A program made the translations under genes and the position numbers. Below the pieces are notes generated by a model. It saw only the letters and a list, made by a program, of their open reading frames with translations, had not been told where the DNA came from and did not search any database. A stretch of DNA of 64,000 nucleotides from Thalassospira sp. (GTDB lineage Bacteria; Pseudomonadota; Alphaproteobacteria; Rhodospirillales; Thalassospiraceae): contig NZ_JAUYHK010000014.1 of NCBI RefSeq assembly GCF_030690045.1, forward strand, positions 62,001 to 126,000. The letters are read 5' to 3'. Shown here piece after piece: positions 8,802 to 18,718 of the stretch. Each line of letters starts with the position of its first letter. Position 1 is the stretch's first letter.

Positions 8802-9761
8802 ATGGATCAGATTCTGGCAGGATTGCGGGCTGCGGCGGAGGCAACAAGGTTGCGTTTGCTGGTGATCTGTGCCGAATGCGAACTGACCGTCAGCGAAATT
8901 ACCCAGATTATCGGCCAGAGTCAGCCGCGTGTGTCGCGCCATCTTAAATTGTTGTGCGAGGCCGGGTTGCTGGTGCGGTTCCGCGAGGGTACATGGGTTT
9001 TTTACCGCACCCCCCATAATGGGCCGGGGGCGGAATTATTGCAGCCGATCCTTGCCCTGTTGCCGCTTGGGGATGAAACGCTGTCACTGGATCGCGACAG
9101 GTTGGAACAGGTCAAAAAACAGCGCGAACAGATTGCCACTGAATATTTCCGGGCCAATGCCGGGGAATGGGACCGGATTCGGTCCCTGCATATCGACGAG
9201 GCTGAAGTTGAACAGGCCCTGTTGTCCGCCGCAGGCGATTTGTCCGGCGCGCGCATTCTGGATGTCGGCACCGGCACCGGGCGTATTCTGGAATTACTGG
9301 GCCGATATGCCGAAGAAGGGGTTGGCGTGGACATGTCGCGCGAGATGTTGGCGGTGGCCCGTGCACGGTTGCAGCGCGCCGAACTGGGCAATTGTCTGGT
9401 CCGGCAGGCCGACATGTATCAATTGCCCTATCCGGCAGCGACATTTGATCTGATTACCCTGCATCAGGTTTTGCATTATGCCGAAAAACCCGAAACCGCG
9501 ATTGCCGAGGCGGCCCGGTTGCTGGCCCCCGGCGGGCGGCTTGTCGTGGTCGATTTCGCCGCCCATGACCGCGAGGATTTGCGCGAAGAACATGCACATC
9601 GCCGTCTGGGATTTGATGATCCGGCAATGACCGGTTGGTTCGAGGCCGCAGGCCTGACATCGTGCGATGTGATCAATCTGCCCGGCAAACCGTTGACGGT
9701 GCGGTTGTGGATTGCGCAGGCAGCGGAACCCAAAAGTATTGCGGCCAAGGCCGCCGAATAA
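8802..9761 (+). CDS. ArsR-family regulator fused to a SAM-dependent methyltransferase domain (SahR-like)
   Basis: A 319-residue protein: ArsR winged helix-turn-helix at about residues 5-75 (recognition helix around QSQPRVSRHLKLL), then a class I methyltransferase fold with the SAM-binding motif DVGTGTG at 154-160 and GGRL...DF later. The ATG at 8802 follows AGGAGG by five bases; an in-frame ATG at 8781 has no such site. Proteins of this fused type are common upstream of metF in Alphaproteobacteria and are thought to sense SAM or SAH through the methyltransferase domain and repress methionine genes. It heads the metF-metH operon and has a palindrome in its own promoter, suggesting autorepression. 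Catalytic activity is not assured. Confidence 0.88.
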   Translation: MDQILAGLRAAAEATRLRLLVICAECELTVSEITQIIGQSQPRVSRHLKLLCEAGLLVRFREGTWVFYRTPHNGPGAELLQPILALLPLGDETLSLDRDRLEQVKKQREQIATEYFRANAGEWDRIRSLHIDEAEVEQALLSAAGDLSGARILDVGTGTGRILELLGRYAEEGVGVDMSREMLAVARARLQRAELGNCLVRQADMYQLPYPAATFDLITLHQVLHYAEKPETAIAEAARLLAPGGRLVVVDFAAHDREDLREEHAHRRLGFDDPAMTGWFEAAGLTSCDVINLPGKPLTVRLWIAQAAEPKSIAAKAAE

Positions 9762-9830
9762 AGACATTCAATCAGCAGACGACACCGGGAGAACAAGACC
9801 GGGGCGGCGTCACAAGACAGGATAAAACAG

Positions 9831-10733
9831 ATGACGGTTCAGACGGGCAGCACAGAAACGGCTTTTGGTCAGAACGACATTCGGGTGTCGTTTGAATTTT
9901 TTCCGCCGAAAACCGAACAGATGGAAGAAACCATGTGGCGGTCGATCCATCGTCTGGCCCCGTTGAACCCGTCCTTTGTGTCGGTGACTTATGGTGCGGG
10001 TGGATCAACCCGCGACCGCACACACAGCAGTGTGACCCGTATTCAGCGCGAAACCGGCATTCCGGCGGCGGCCCATCTGACCTGTGTCGGTCATACCCGC
10101 GACGAAATCGAACAGATCGCCCGGACATATTGGGATGAAGGCATTCGCAGCATCGTGGCCCTGCGCGGCGATTTGCCCGAGGCGGGCGGACGTTATATTC
10201 CAACACCGGGCGGATACCCCTATGCGGTTGATCTGGTTGAGGGGCTTAAAAAAATTGCCGATTTTGATATTTCGGTTGCGGCCTATCCAGAAACCCATCC
10301 CGATGCGCCCAGTGCCGAATTTGAAATCGATTATCTGAAACACAAGATTGATGCCGGGGCCAGCCGGGCGGTGACGCAGTTTTTCTTTGATAACGATGCT
10401 TTCCTGCGGTTTCGCGATAAATGCGCCAAGGCAGGCATTACGGCTCCGCTGGTGCCGGGTATTTTGCCGGTGACCAATTTTGCCACCTTGCTGAAATTTG
10501 CCGATATGTGTGGGGCGGGGGTGCCGGACCGGTTCCGCTGGCGGTTCGAGGGACTGGACGCAGATCCGGAAACGCGCCGAATGGTCGCCTTCCACGAAGC
10601 GATTTCACAGGTTGAAGGCCTGATCTCCGAAGGGGTGACGGATTTTCATTTTTATACGCTTAACCGCGCTGATTTGACCTATGCGATTTGCCACGCACTG
10701 GGCATTCGCGGTGCAGCGGCCCTTGCCGCATAA
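9831..10733 (+). CDS. metF: 5,10-methylenetetrahydrofolate reductase
   Basis: A 300-residue TIM-barrel flavoprotein that reduces 5,10-methylene-THF to 5-methyl-THF, the methyl donor for MetH. Family motifs seen: VSFEFFPPK at about 19-27, [20 protein letters not shown] and the [11 protein letters not shown] segment, [10 protein letters not shown] and PGILPVTNF. Normal length for the family. It lies 69 bp after the regulator and 22 bp before metH part 1, so it belongs to one operon with them; enzyme and co-substrate user are therefore made together. Confidence 0.96.
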   Translation: MTVQTGSTETAFGQNDIRVSFEFFPPKTEQMEETMWRSIHRLAPLNPSFVSVTYGAGGSTRDRTHSSVTRIQRETGIPAAAHLTCVGHTRDEIEQIARTYWDEGIRSIVALRGDLPEAGGRYIPTPGGYPYAVDLVEGLKKIADFDISVAAYPETHPDAPSAEFEIDYLKHKIDAGASRAVTQFFFDNDAFLRFRDKCAKAGITAPLVPGILPVTNFATLLKFADMCGAGVPDRFRWRFEGLDADPETRRMVAFHEAISQVEGLISEGVTDFHFYTLNRADLTYAICHALGIRGAAALAA

Positions 10734-10755
10734 GATAACGGGATTGGAAAAAATC

Positions 10756-11820
10756 ATGAATGACCGTCAGACACGCATTGACCTTCTTTATAAACGTGCG
10801 GCCGAGAAAATCCTGATTTTGGACGGGGCGATGGGCACCATGATCCAGAAACACAAACTGGACGAAGCCGATTATCGCGGCACCCGGTTTGCCGACTGGA
10901 AACAGGATGTGAAGGGCAATAATGATTTGCTGTCCCTGACCCAGCCACAGATCATCAAGGATATTCATTCGCAATATATTGCCGCCGGGGCCGATCTGAA
11001 CGGCACCAATACTTTCAGTGCGACGACGATTGCCCAGGCCGATTACGGCATGGAAGAACTGGCTTATGAAATCAATTACGCCAGCGCCAAACTGGCCCGC
11101 GAAGCCTGTGACGAATGGGAGGCCACCCATCCGGGTGATGTGCGTTTTGTCAATGGTGCCATCGGGCCGACCAACCGTACTGCGTCGATTTCGCCCGATG
11201 TCAATAATCCCGGTTATCGGGGTGTGACCTTTGACGAATTGCGGATTGCCTATAAGGAAGCCGCCAATGGTTTGCTGGATGGCGGGGCGGATACGTTGCT
11301 GGTTGAAACGATTTTCGATACGCTGAACGCCAAGGCGGCATTGTTTGCGATTGACGAGGTTCTGGAAGAACGTGGTGAAAAAGTGCCGGTGATGATTTCG
11401 GGCACGATCACCGATGCGTCGGGTCGCACCCTGTCGGGTCAGACGACTGAGGCGTTTTATAATTCGGTTCGTCATGCGCGGCCGTTTTCGATTGGCTTGA
11501 ATTGCGCATTGGGTGCAGAGCAGCTTCGCCCCTATGTGGTTGAATTGTCGCGTATTGCCGAATGCCGGGTTTCGGTTTATCCCAATGCCGGATTGCCCAA
11601 TGAATTTGGCGAATATGACCAGACCGACAATGAAATGGCGGCTTTGGTCAGGGAATGGGCGGAAAAGGGTTTTATCAATCTTTTGGGGGGATGTTGTGGC
11701 ACCACCCCGGCCCACATCAAGGCGATTGCCCATGCGGTGAAGGATTGCAAGCCGCGCCTTGTCCCCAAATTAACGCCTAAAATGCGCCTTTCGGGCCTTG
11801 AACCCTTTGAAGCCGCTTGA
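10756..11820 (+). CDS. metH: Methionine synthase, homocysteine-binding part (MetH N-terminal module)
   Basis: A 354-residue homocysteine S-methyltransferase domain equal to the first module of cobalamin-dependent MetH. Zinc ligands are Cys250 and the pair Cys313-Cys314 in [11 protein letters not shown]; the [10 protein letters not shown] start matches the family. The frame stays open upstream into metF, but the ATG at 10756 gives the usual N-terminus. The remaining MetH modules are encoded by the next gene, 23 bases further on. In Alphaproteobacteria this two-gene arrangement is a normal form, not a broken gene: both pieces start with their own codon and neither shows decay. Confidence 0.93.
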   Translation: MNDRQTRIDLLYKRAAEKILILDGAMGTMIQKHKLDEADYRGTRFADWKQDVKGNNDLLSLTQPQIIKDIHSQYIAAGADLNGTNTFSATTIAQADYGMEELAYEINYASAKLAREACDEWEATHPGDVRFVNGAIGPTNRTASISPDVNNPGYRGVTFDELRIAYKEAANGLLDGGADTLLVETIFDTLNAKAALFAIDEVLEERGEKVPVMISGTITDASGRTLSGQTTEAFYNSVRHARPFSIGLNCALGAEQLRPYVVELSRIAECRVSVYPNAGLPNEFGEYDQTDNEMAALVREWAEKGFINLLGGCCGTTPAHIKAIAHAVKDCKPRLVPKLTPKMRLSGLEPFEAA

Positions 11821-11843
11821 GCCGAGAGAGATCGAAAACAGCG

Positions 11844-14522
11844 ATGACCGACATTTCCAGATTCATCAATATCGGCGAACGGACCAACGTTGCCGGGTCG
11901 ATCAAGTTCAAAAAGCTGATCGTCGAGGAAAATTACGAAGCCGCCCTTGATGTTGCCCGTGAACAGGTCGAAAACGGTGCCCAGATCATCGACATCAACA
12001 TGGATGATGCGATGCTGGACGCCGAAACCGCGATGGTGAATTTCATCAATCTGGTGGCGGCCGAACCCGACATTTCCCGTGTGCCGATCATGGTTGACAG
12101 TTCCAAATGGAACGTGATCGAGGCCGGTCTGAAATGTTTGCAGGGCAAGGGCATCGTTAATTCGATCAGTCTCAAGGAAGGCCCGGAACCGTTCATCCGG
12201 CAGGCCAGACTGTTGCGCCGGTATGGGGCGGCAGTGGTGGTCATGGCGTTTGACGAACAGGGACAGGCCGATACGGTTGCGCGCAAAATTGACATTTGCG
12301 AACGCAGTTATCGCATTCTGGTTGATCAGGTCGATTTTCCGCCCGAGGACATTATTTTCGATCCGAACATCTTTGCTGTCGCCACGGGTATCGAGGAACA
12401 CAACAATTACGCCGTTGATTTCATCGAAGCCTGCAAGCTGATCAAGGCCAGACTGCCCTATGCGAAGATTTCCGGCGGGGTATCGAATGTGTCTTTCTCG
12501 TTCCGGGGCAATAATCCGGTGCGCGAAGCGATGCATTCGGTGTTTCTGTACCACGCCATTCAGGCGGGTATGGATATGGGCATTGTCAATGCCGGGCAAC
12601 TGGTGGTCTATGAGGAAATCCCGGCCGATCTGCGCGAACGGGTCGAGGATGTGATCCTGAACCGTCGCCCGGACGCCACCGATCGACTGCTGGAAGTCGC
12701 CGATAAATACAAGGGCGATGGCGGGCCGGAGAAAAAGGTTGATCTGGAATGGCGCGGCAAGCCGGTCAATGAACGCCTGAAGCATGCGCTGGTCAATGGC
12801 ATCACCGAATTTGTCGAAGACGACGTTGAAGAGGCCCGCTTGCAGGCGGAAAAGCCGCTGGATGTGATCGAAGGCCCCCTGATGGACGGCATGAATTTTG
12901 TCGGAGACCTGTTTGGTGCGGGCAAGATGTTTTTGCCCCAGGTGGTCAAATCGGCACGGGTGATGAAAAAGGCGGTCGCCTATCTGATCCCGTTTATCGA
13001 GGCGGGTCAGGGTGGCAAACGCGAAACCAACGGCAAGGTTTTGATGGCGACGGTCAAGGGCGATGTCCATGACATTGGCAAGAACATTGTCGGCGTGGTG
13101 TTGCAATGTAACAATTTCGATGTGATTGACCTTGGCGTTATGGTGCCGACCCAGAAGATTCTGGAAGTCGCCAGACAGGAAAAGGTCGATATGATCGGGC
13201 TTTCCGGCCTGATTACGCCGTCTTTGGAAGAAATGACCTATGTCGCCGCCGAAATGGAGCGTGAAGGTCTGGACATTCCGCTGTTGATTGGCGGCGCGAC
13301 GACATCCAAGGTCCACACGGCGGTTAAAATCGCCCCGAATTACAGCAAGCCGGTGGTCTATGTCATCGATGCCTCGCGTGCCGTTGGGGTTGCCAGCAAG
13401 TTGTTGTCAAAAACACAGGGCAAAGATTTCGCTGCCGAAACCCGTGCGGAATACGAAGCCATGGCCGAACGCCATGCCGCCCAGCAGCTTGAGAAAAAGC
13501 GATTTACCATCGAAGCGGCCCGCGCCAACAAGGTGCCGATTGATTGGGCCGCGTTTGAACCGGTGGTGCCGGCCCGTCCGGGGATCACGGTGTTTGACGA
13601 TTACGATCTGGCCGAACTGGTGGAACGGTTTGACTGGAAACCGTTTTTTGAAACATGGGAACTGCATGGCCGGTTCCCTGATATTCTTCAGGATGAAAAA
13701 GTCGGCGAAACGGCGCGGTCCCTCTATGACGATGCGCAAAAGATGCTGAAACGCATTATCGTTGAAAAATGGTTCAAACCGAGTGCGGTGATTGGTCTGT
13801 GGCCTGCCAATGCGGTGGGGGATGATATTGAAGTTACCCCGGCCCCCGATCAGAATGAACCGGTGATGTTGCGCACCCTGCGCCAGCAGATGTTCCGTGA
13901 CAACAACAAACGCCCCAACCGCGCACTGGCCGATTACATCGCGCCCAAAGACAGTGGGAAGGTCGATTATATTGGCGGGTTTGTTGTTACCGCTGGGCCG
14001 GAAGTCGAGGAAATTGCCAAAAAACTTGAAGCCGACCATGACGATTACAATGCCATTTTGGTCAAGTCGCTGGGCGACCGTTTTGCCGAAGCCTTTGCCG
14101 AACGTATGCATGAACGGGTGCGCAAGGAATTCTGGGGCTTTGTCCCGGACGAGGCACTGAGCAATGCCGATCTGATTGGCGAAAAATATCAGGGTATCCG
14201 CCCGGCACCCGGTTATCCGGCCTGCCCGGAACATACCGAAAAACGTACCTTGTGGCAGTTGCTGGATGCGGAAAACACCGTCGGGGTGCGCCTGACTGAA
14301 AGTTGCGCCATGACCCCGGCATCGTCGGTTAGCGGATTTTATTTTGCCAATCCCGATGCCAAATATTTCGGCCTTGGCAAGATCGAACGTGATCAGGTCG
14401 AAGATTATGCCAGACGCAAGAGCATGACTTTGGCCGAGGCCGAACGCTGGCTGGCACCGAACCTGAATTACGAACCGCGTCATTATGACGAAGGCGGACC
14501 GTTGGCCCGGCAGGCTTCCTGA
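11844..14522 (+). CDS. metH: Methionine synthase, folate/cobalamin/reactivation part (MetH C-terminal modules)
   Basis: An 892-residue protein holding the pterin (methyl-THF) binding module from residue 1 ([11 protein letters not shown]), the cobalamin cap and B12-binding module with [11 protein letters not shown], where His409 is the lower axial ligand, and the reactivation domain with the SAM-binding [12 protein letters not shown] near residue 785. Together with the upstream homocysteine module it transfers methyl from 5-methyl-THF through cobalamin to homocysteine. A TTG at 11817 would overlap the previous stop; the ATG at 11844 preceded by GAGAGAG is preferred. Presence of the reactivation domain means SAM-dependent rescue of oxidised cobalamin is retained. 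A shared terminator follows. Confidence 0.94.
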   Translation: MTDISRFINIGERTNVAGSIKFKKLIVEENYEAALDVAREQVENGAQIIDINMDDAMLDAETAMVNFINLVAAEPDISRVPIMVDSSKWNVIEAGLKCLQGKGIVNSISLKEGPEPFIRQARLLRRYGAAVVVMAFDEQGQADTVARKIDICERSYRILVDQVDFPPEDIIFDPNIFAVATGIEEHNNYAVDFIEACKLIKARLPYAKISGGVSNVSFSFRGNNPVREAMHSVFLYHAIQAGMDMGIVNAGQLVVYEEIPADLRERVEDVILNRRPDATDRLLEVADKYKGDGGPEKKVDLEWRGKPVNERLKHALVNGITEFVEDDVEEARLQAEKPLDVIEGPLMDGMNFVGDLFGAGKMFLPQVVKSARVMKKAVAYLIPFIEAGQGGKRETNGKVLMATVKGDVHDIGKNIVGVVLQCNNFDVIDLGVMVPTQKILEVARQEKVDMIGLSGLITPSLEEMTYVAAEMEREGLDIPLLIGGATTSKVHTAVKIAPNYSKPVVYVIDASRAVGVASKLLSKTQGKDFAAETRAEYEAMAERHAAQQLEKKRFTIEAARANKVPIDWAAFEPVVPARPGITVFDDYDLAELVERFDWKPFFETWELHGRFPDILQDEKVGETARSLYDDAQKMLKRIIVEKWFKPSAVIGLWPANAVGDDIEVTPAPDQNEPVMLRTLRQQMFRDNNKRPNRALADYIAPKDSGKVDYIGGFVVTAGPEVEEIAKKLEADHDDYNAILVKSLGDRFAEAFAERMHERVRKEFWGFVPDEALSNADLIGEKYQGIRPAPGYPACPEHTEKRTLWQLLDAENTVGVRLTESCAMTPASSVSGFYFANPDAKYFGLGKIERDQVEDYARRKSMTLAEAERWLAPNLNYEPRHYDEGGPLARQAS

Positions 14523-14526
14523 CCTA

Positions 14527-14557
14527 TCAAAAACCCCGCCAGTTTCGTCTGGCGGGG
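14527..14557. terminator. Bidirectional hairpin between metH and the MFS exporter gene
   Basis: CCCCGCCAG-TTTCGT-CTGGCGGGG stem (14534-14557). On the minus strand it is followed by TTTTTGA, so it is a standard terminator for the exporter; on the plus strand the T-run is absent, making it a weaker stop for the methionine operon. Confidence 0.75.
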
Positions 14558-14577
14558 TAAGAGACATTCTTGACCGG

Positions 14578-15828
14578 TCAGGGTTGATGCGTGGCGTGGA
14601 ACAAACGACCGCGTTCGATGATGGCGATGATGATCAGGGTCAGTATTCCCAATGTCAGATAGCCCGCCACCAGCGGGATGACGGTGCCGTTAAAGGCCTG
14701 TCCGATGATACCGCCCGCAATTACGCCAATCAGGGTGCTGTAAACCCCGATTACCGAGGATGCCGTTCCGGCAATCGCGCCAAGCGGTTCCATCGCCAGC
14801 GAATTGAAATTCGGCATGGTCAGGGAAAAACAAAACAGTGTGACCGTCAGGCCTATGCCAAAAACCGGCAGTGGCGGCACCCCGTCAAAAACCAGCGCAA
14901 TCACCAGATTGATCAGGCTGCCGGTACACAGGATCAAAAGCCCGCCCTGTGACAGTTTGTGCATGCCGACCTTGCGCACCAGCCGGGCATTGACAAAGGA
15001 CGAGACGCTCATGGCCGCAGCGATCAGGCCAAATACCAGCGGAAACCAGATGCCAAGCCCGTAAACCTCGGTTTCAAAAATCTGCTGGGCCGAGCCGATA
15101 TAGGCCATCAGGCAGGCAAACATCAGCCCCATCGCTGTGCTGTAACCCAGGCTTTGGCGGTTTGTGATGGTGGTCAGCATGTCGCGGCCAATTCGCCGTG
15201 CCGACAATTTGTGCCGGTATTCCGGATGCAGGGTTTCGGGCATGCGCAGCCAGTGCCAGATAGCAACCATCATGGAGAGAACCAGCGTGCTGACAAAAAT
15301 CATGTGCCAGTTGCCAAGGGCGAGAATCAGGCTGCCGGATGCCGGGGCAAAGACCGGCACCACGATGAAAATCATCATGATAAACGACATCACCCGCGCC
15401 ATTTCGCGGCCATCAAAACAATCGCGCGTAATTGCCATCACCAGAACACGGGGGGCGGCAGCCCCCAGCCCCTGAACAAACCGGGCAATCAGAAGATGTT
15501 CAAAACTGTCGGCGAAAATTGCCATCACGGTGCCGATGCCATAGATCAGCAAGCCTGCCATCAAAACCGGTTTACGGCCAAAACTGTCGGCCAGCGGGCC
15601 ATAGACAATCTGCATTACCGCAAAGCCGATCATGAAAACATAGATCAGCATCTGGACATCATTGCTGTTGGCAACGGCATAGTCCGCCGCAATCGGGCCA
15701 AAGGCCGGCAGAAGATTGTCAATCGACAGCGCGACCAGACCAATTGTCAGGGCCATCAGGGTAACAAATTCGACGAAGGCTGGCACAGGGCGGGAAGGGC
15801 CCCGTGTCGTGGTGTGACTTGTGGTCAT
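14578..15828 (-). CDS. MFS drug-resistance transporter, Bcr/CflA type
   Basis: A 416-residue protein with 12 predicted transmembrane helices. The motif-A loop GPLADSFGRKPVL between helices 2 and 3 and the antiporter motif C-like segment GAAAPRVLVM...VPVFAPASG match the Bcr/CflA drug:proton antiporters. Likely role is export of a small toxic compound across the inner membrane; the substrate cannot be read from the sequence. ATG at 15828. It is the last gene before the terminator and lies 157 bp after the histidine kinase gene on the same strand. Confidence 0.88.
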   Translation of the reverse strand: MTTSHTTTRGPSRPVPAFVEFVTLMALTIGLVALSIDNLLPAFGPIAADYAVANSNDVQMLIYVFMIGFAVMQIVYGPLADSFGRKPVLMAGLLIYGIGTVMAIFADSFEHLLIARFVQGLGAAAPRVLVMAITRDCFDGREMARVMSFIMMIFIVVPVFAPASGSLILALGNWHMIFVSTLVLSMMVAIWHWLRMPETLHPEYRHKLSARRIGRDMLTTITNRQSLGYSTAMGLMFACLMAYIGSAQQIFETEVYGLGIWFPLVFGLIAAAMSVSSFVNARLVRKVGMHKLSQGGLLILCTGSLINLVIALVFDGVPPLPVFGIGLTVTLFCFSLTMPNFNSLAMEPLGAIAGTASSVIGVYSTLIGVIAGGIIGQAFNGTVIPLVAGYLTLGILTLIIIAIIERGRLFHATHQP

Positions 15829-15985
15829 TTATAGAAAATCCTGAATGTCAGAATGGGGTCGCGTGATAGCGGCCTGTTTTGCCAGCAGAATGCGTCAGAC
15901 TGGGGGGAAAGATCAATGACGGTTTTTTGAATTGTCAGGACACGTCTTGAGTCTCTTAATCAGAATGACATGCTCTGGACCATTT

Positions 15986-17326
15986 CTAATGAACCGTAAT
16001 CCGTTCGGGTTCGGCTTTGACCAGTGTGTCCGGGCCGGGGTCAAAGGTGACAGACATGCCTCCGTCAGATAGCGGGGTCGGAATGCAATCCCAATCCAGC
16101 CGTTTGCAGATGCGCCGGACAAGATGCAGGCCGATGCCCTCGCCCTGCGGGGTGCGGCATTCGCCATTACAGATATTGTGCGTATTTTCGACGGTCAGAA
16201 CAGTGCCGTTCAGTGTGATGGTGACCTGTCCCTTTGGTGTGTGTTGAAAAGCATTGCGGATCAGGTTGGAGACAACAATCATCAGGGCGGCACGCGATGT
16301 AAAAATCATCGTGTCGGTCTGATCGGGGATAAAAGTGCAAGTGACGTTTTTGCCATCCGTCAGATAGGACAGGTCACTGATTTCCTGTTCGACGAAGGCC
16401 AGAAAATTGATCTTTTCATTTTCGCCGTTAGGTGCATTTTCGCGACCCAGCCAGAAAAGCGTTTCAAGCAATTGCTGCATATTGCGGTTGGCGCGTTTAA
16501 TCCGGCCCAATGCACGCGATTGTGTCTGGTTGAGCGGGCTTTTTTCCATCAATTCGACATTGCCTGAAACGATGGTAATCGGGGTGCGCAGTTCGTGACT
16601 GGCCTGACGGAGGAATTCACGTTCGCGCGCGACGAACTGATCGATGCGGCTGAGTGATTGATGCAGATCGCGGGCCACGTCATTCAGTTCTTCAAACCCG
16701 AAATCGGGGATTGGCTCGGACAGTTTTTCAGCGGTCAGTTTGTTGGCCCATGATTGCAGGTTTTCCGATGGTTTGGTCAGGCGCTTGCCAATGACCCACA
16801 GAAACCATGCAAAGATACCGACAACCGCCAGGGCAAAGGGAATCGACAGCATCGCCAGCATACGAAGACGTGTGAAATAAATGCTGTCTTCATAGCCAGC
16901 CTGATAGGTCTGCAAAAGCAGGATTTCGCTGCCATTGCGGAGTTCATAGGGAAAGACAAGAAAAAGCGGATTTTGAGGATGTTTCTGTTTGGCATATTTG
17001 TCTGTGTCGAGATAGACAAGCTTGCCTGTTTCGAGGTCACCGGGCGAGATCAGTGCACGTAATTCACCCGGCAGATTTTCAAAACGGGTGAAGGTTTCGA
17101 GATTGAAACCGCTGGGCAAAGGTGTGTCAGGATTTGTGGCAAGTTCGGCGTCATATTGTTCGGCGATGGCCTGAAGCTGGAAGGATGTGACCATCCTTTT
17201 GCCGTACATCATGTAGAAATTGACCACAACCGTATAAAGTACGAGCGTAAGCACCAGTCCCAGCAGGACGTAATTACGGACAAAGCGTGAAAAGGATCTG
17301 GTTTTCGGTGCACAACAGGTTTTCAT
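15986..17326 (-). CDS. Sensor histidine kinase
   Basis: A 446-residue membrane kinase: transmembrane helix at about 17-38, periplasmic sensor region 40-155, second helix about 157-180, a HAMP-like linker, a HisKA domain with SHELRTP (His244 as phosphoacceptor) and a HATPase_c domain with N-box NLIRNAFQH and a late EGIGLHLV G-box. It autophosphorylates and passes phosphate to the response regulator encoded immediately upstream, whose stop overlaps this start (ATGA). The signal is unknown; neighbours are an exporter and a molybdenum hydroxylase locus, either of which could be a target. Confidence 0.92.
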   Translation of the reverse strand: MKTCCAPKTRSFSRFVRNYVLLGLVLTLVLYTVVVNFYMMYGKRMVTSFQLQAIAEQYDAELATNPDTPLPSGFNLETFTRFENLPGELRALISPGDLETGKLVYLDTDKYAKQKHPQNPLFLVFPYELRNGSEILLLQTYQAGYEDSIYFTRLRMLAMLSIPFALAVVGIFAWFLWVIGKRLTKPSENLQSWANKLTAEKLSEPIPDFGFEELNDVARDLHQSLSRIDQFVAREREFLRQASHELRTPITIVSGNVELMEKSPLNQTQSRALGRIKRANRNMQQLLETLFWLGRENAPNGENEKINFLAFVEQEISDLSYLTDGKNVTCTFIPDQTDTMIFTSRAALMIVVSNLIRNAFQHTPKGQVTITLNGTVLTVENTHNICNGECRTPQGEGIGLHLVRRICKRLDWDCIPTPLSDGGMSVTFDPGPDTLVKAEPERITVH

Positions 17327-18012
17327 GACGATTGCTCGCGAAGGGCGACGCCCTGGCCTGGAATTGTATGGATCAGATTTTGTTCAAACGGTTTGTCGAT
17401 CCGGTGGCGCAATTTGTAAAGATGCGTTTTAAGCGCATTAGTATCGGGCGGGTCCCCTTGCCACAGGGCCATGGACAGGCGCGAGCGCGTTACAACGCGC
17501 GGACTGTTTTGGGCCAGAACTTCCAAAATCGTCCAGCCGGTCGGCGATACATTGATGTTTTGTCCGGAACGGGTTACTGAACGGCCTTCAAAATCGATCA
17601 CAAGGTCACGAAGGGTGAACCGTTTGACTTCGCCACTGCGGCGGCGTGAGAGAACCCTTGTGCGCAGCAGAAGTTCCTGAAGCTCGAACGGTTTGACCAG
17701 ATAGTCATCCGCCCCGGCAAGGAACCCTTCGACTTTGTCATCAAGGGTGTCGCGCGCGGTCAGCATCAGGACAGGCGTGTCGATCCCTTCGTCGCGCAAG
17801 GCACGACAAACACTGATCCCATCGCGAAAGGGCAGCATGATGTCCAGCAGGATGACGTCATATTCACCGGTCAGCGCCCGCTGATAGGCGGTTTCCCCGT
17901 CATAGGCATGGTCGCATTCAATCCCTTCAATCGTCAGATAGTCGCTGACGGTTGCGGCGATATCCATGTTGTCCTCGACCAGAAGGACCATGATATTTGC
18001 TGTTGCTTTCAT
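17323..18012 (-). CDS. OmpR-type DNA-binding response regulator
   Basis: A 229-residue protein: receiver domain (1-120) with acidic pocket E13-D14, phospho-acceptor Asp57 in LLDIMLP, Thr86 and Lys107, then an OmpR/PhoB winged-helix domain at about 130-225 (MALWQGDPPDTNALKTHLYKL is split across the recognition helix). It should bind DNA as a dimer when phosphorylated by the partner kinase, with which it is translationally coupled. It lies 91 bp after the mocA-like gene on the same strand, so the two-component genes may be read through from the molybdenum locus. Confidence 0.93.
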   Translation of the reverse strand: MKATANIMVLLVEDNMDIAATVSDYLTIEGIECDHAYDGETAYQRALTGEYDVILLDIMLPFRDGISVCRALRDEGIDTPVLMLTARDTLDDKVEGFLAGADDYLVKPFELQELLLRTRVLSRRRSGEVKRFTLRDLVIDFEGRSVTRSGQNINVSPTGWTILEVLAQNSPRVVTRSRLSMALWQGDPPDTNALKTHLYKLRHRIDKPFEQNLIHTIPGQGVALREQSS

Positions 18013-18103
18013 TCACGTCGTCTTTTGCCTGCCGGGTGTCCAGCATGCCGCAATTCCGGTTTGCGGTCAGCCCAAAACATGCGGGACTCATCATATAGAT
18101 CAG

Positions 18104-18718
18104 TCATGCCTTTTGCCTGTGAAACGCAACCAGATCATCGCGGGTATCGATATCGCAACCGGCATTTGGCATATCCATACCGATGACATCATACCCCGAA
18201 CCATTCAGGATAGTACGGGCACCGGTCCGGCCTGAAAGGTTGGCCAGTACATCAAATAAATGTGACGGGAAGATTGCAGGGACACCAAAACCGTTCTTGT
18301 GGCGGGTGGCGGTGATGGCATGACCATCAAATGTTGCAATGAGTTTTCGATAATCGGTTGCGCAAAGTTGCACCGGATCGCACAGGGTAATCAGCACCCC
18401 GTCATATCCGCCGCGATTATTGATTTCGGCGATGCCGGACACAATCGAACTTCCCATGCCAGAGGCCCAGTCTTTATTTGTAATGACCCGTCGGGACGGG
18501 CCAAGTACGGGAATGATTTCATCGGCAAAGGCACCCAGTACGACAAACAGATCAAGCCCGGATATGGTGTCCAGCACATCCATGCAGTGGCAGATCATCG
18601 GTTTACCGCCTATATCGGCAAGTTGTTTGCGTCCGCCAAAACGCGCACTTTCACCGGCCGCCAGTATCAGGGCGGCCAGACGCGGTGTTTGCGGGGAAGG
18701 CGCGTTGTTCAGGGTCAT
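18104..18718 (-). CDS. MocA-like nucleotidyltransferase (molybdenum cofactor cytidylyl/guanylyltransferase family)
   Basis: A 204-residue protein with the nucleotide-binding loop LILAAGESARFGGRKQL at 17-33 and the GKPM...CDPVQL acidic motif of the MobA/MocA family. MocA adds CMP to molybdopterin to make the MCD cofactor used by xanthine dehydrogenase-type enzymes. Its start overlaps the xdhC stop (ATGA), so it is coupled to the maturation factor and to the enzyme subunits upstream. The context makes a role in finishing the cofactor for this particular hydroxylase likely; CMP versus another nucleotide is not determined by what I can see. Confidence 0.85.
   Translation of the reverse strand: MTLNNAPSPQTPRLAALILAAGESARFGGRKQLADIGGKPMICHCMDVLDTISGLDLFVVLGAFADEIIPVLGPSRRVITNKDWASGMGSSIVSGIAEINNRGGYDGVLITLCDPVQLCATDYRKLIATFDGHAITATRHKNGFGVPAIFPSHLFDVLANLSGRTGARTILNGSGYDVIGMDMPNAGCDIDTRDDLVAFHRQKA

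Noticed and set aside
11577-13316. Long minus-strand open frame opposite metH part 2
   Set aside because: An antisense shadow caused by codon bias; the sense strand carries unambiguous MetH motifs.
10681-14522. metH as a single gene broken by a frameshift
   Set aside because: Both parts have good starts, intact active sites and a split at a module boundary seen in other Alphaproteobacteria.
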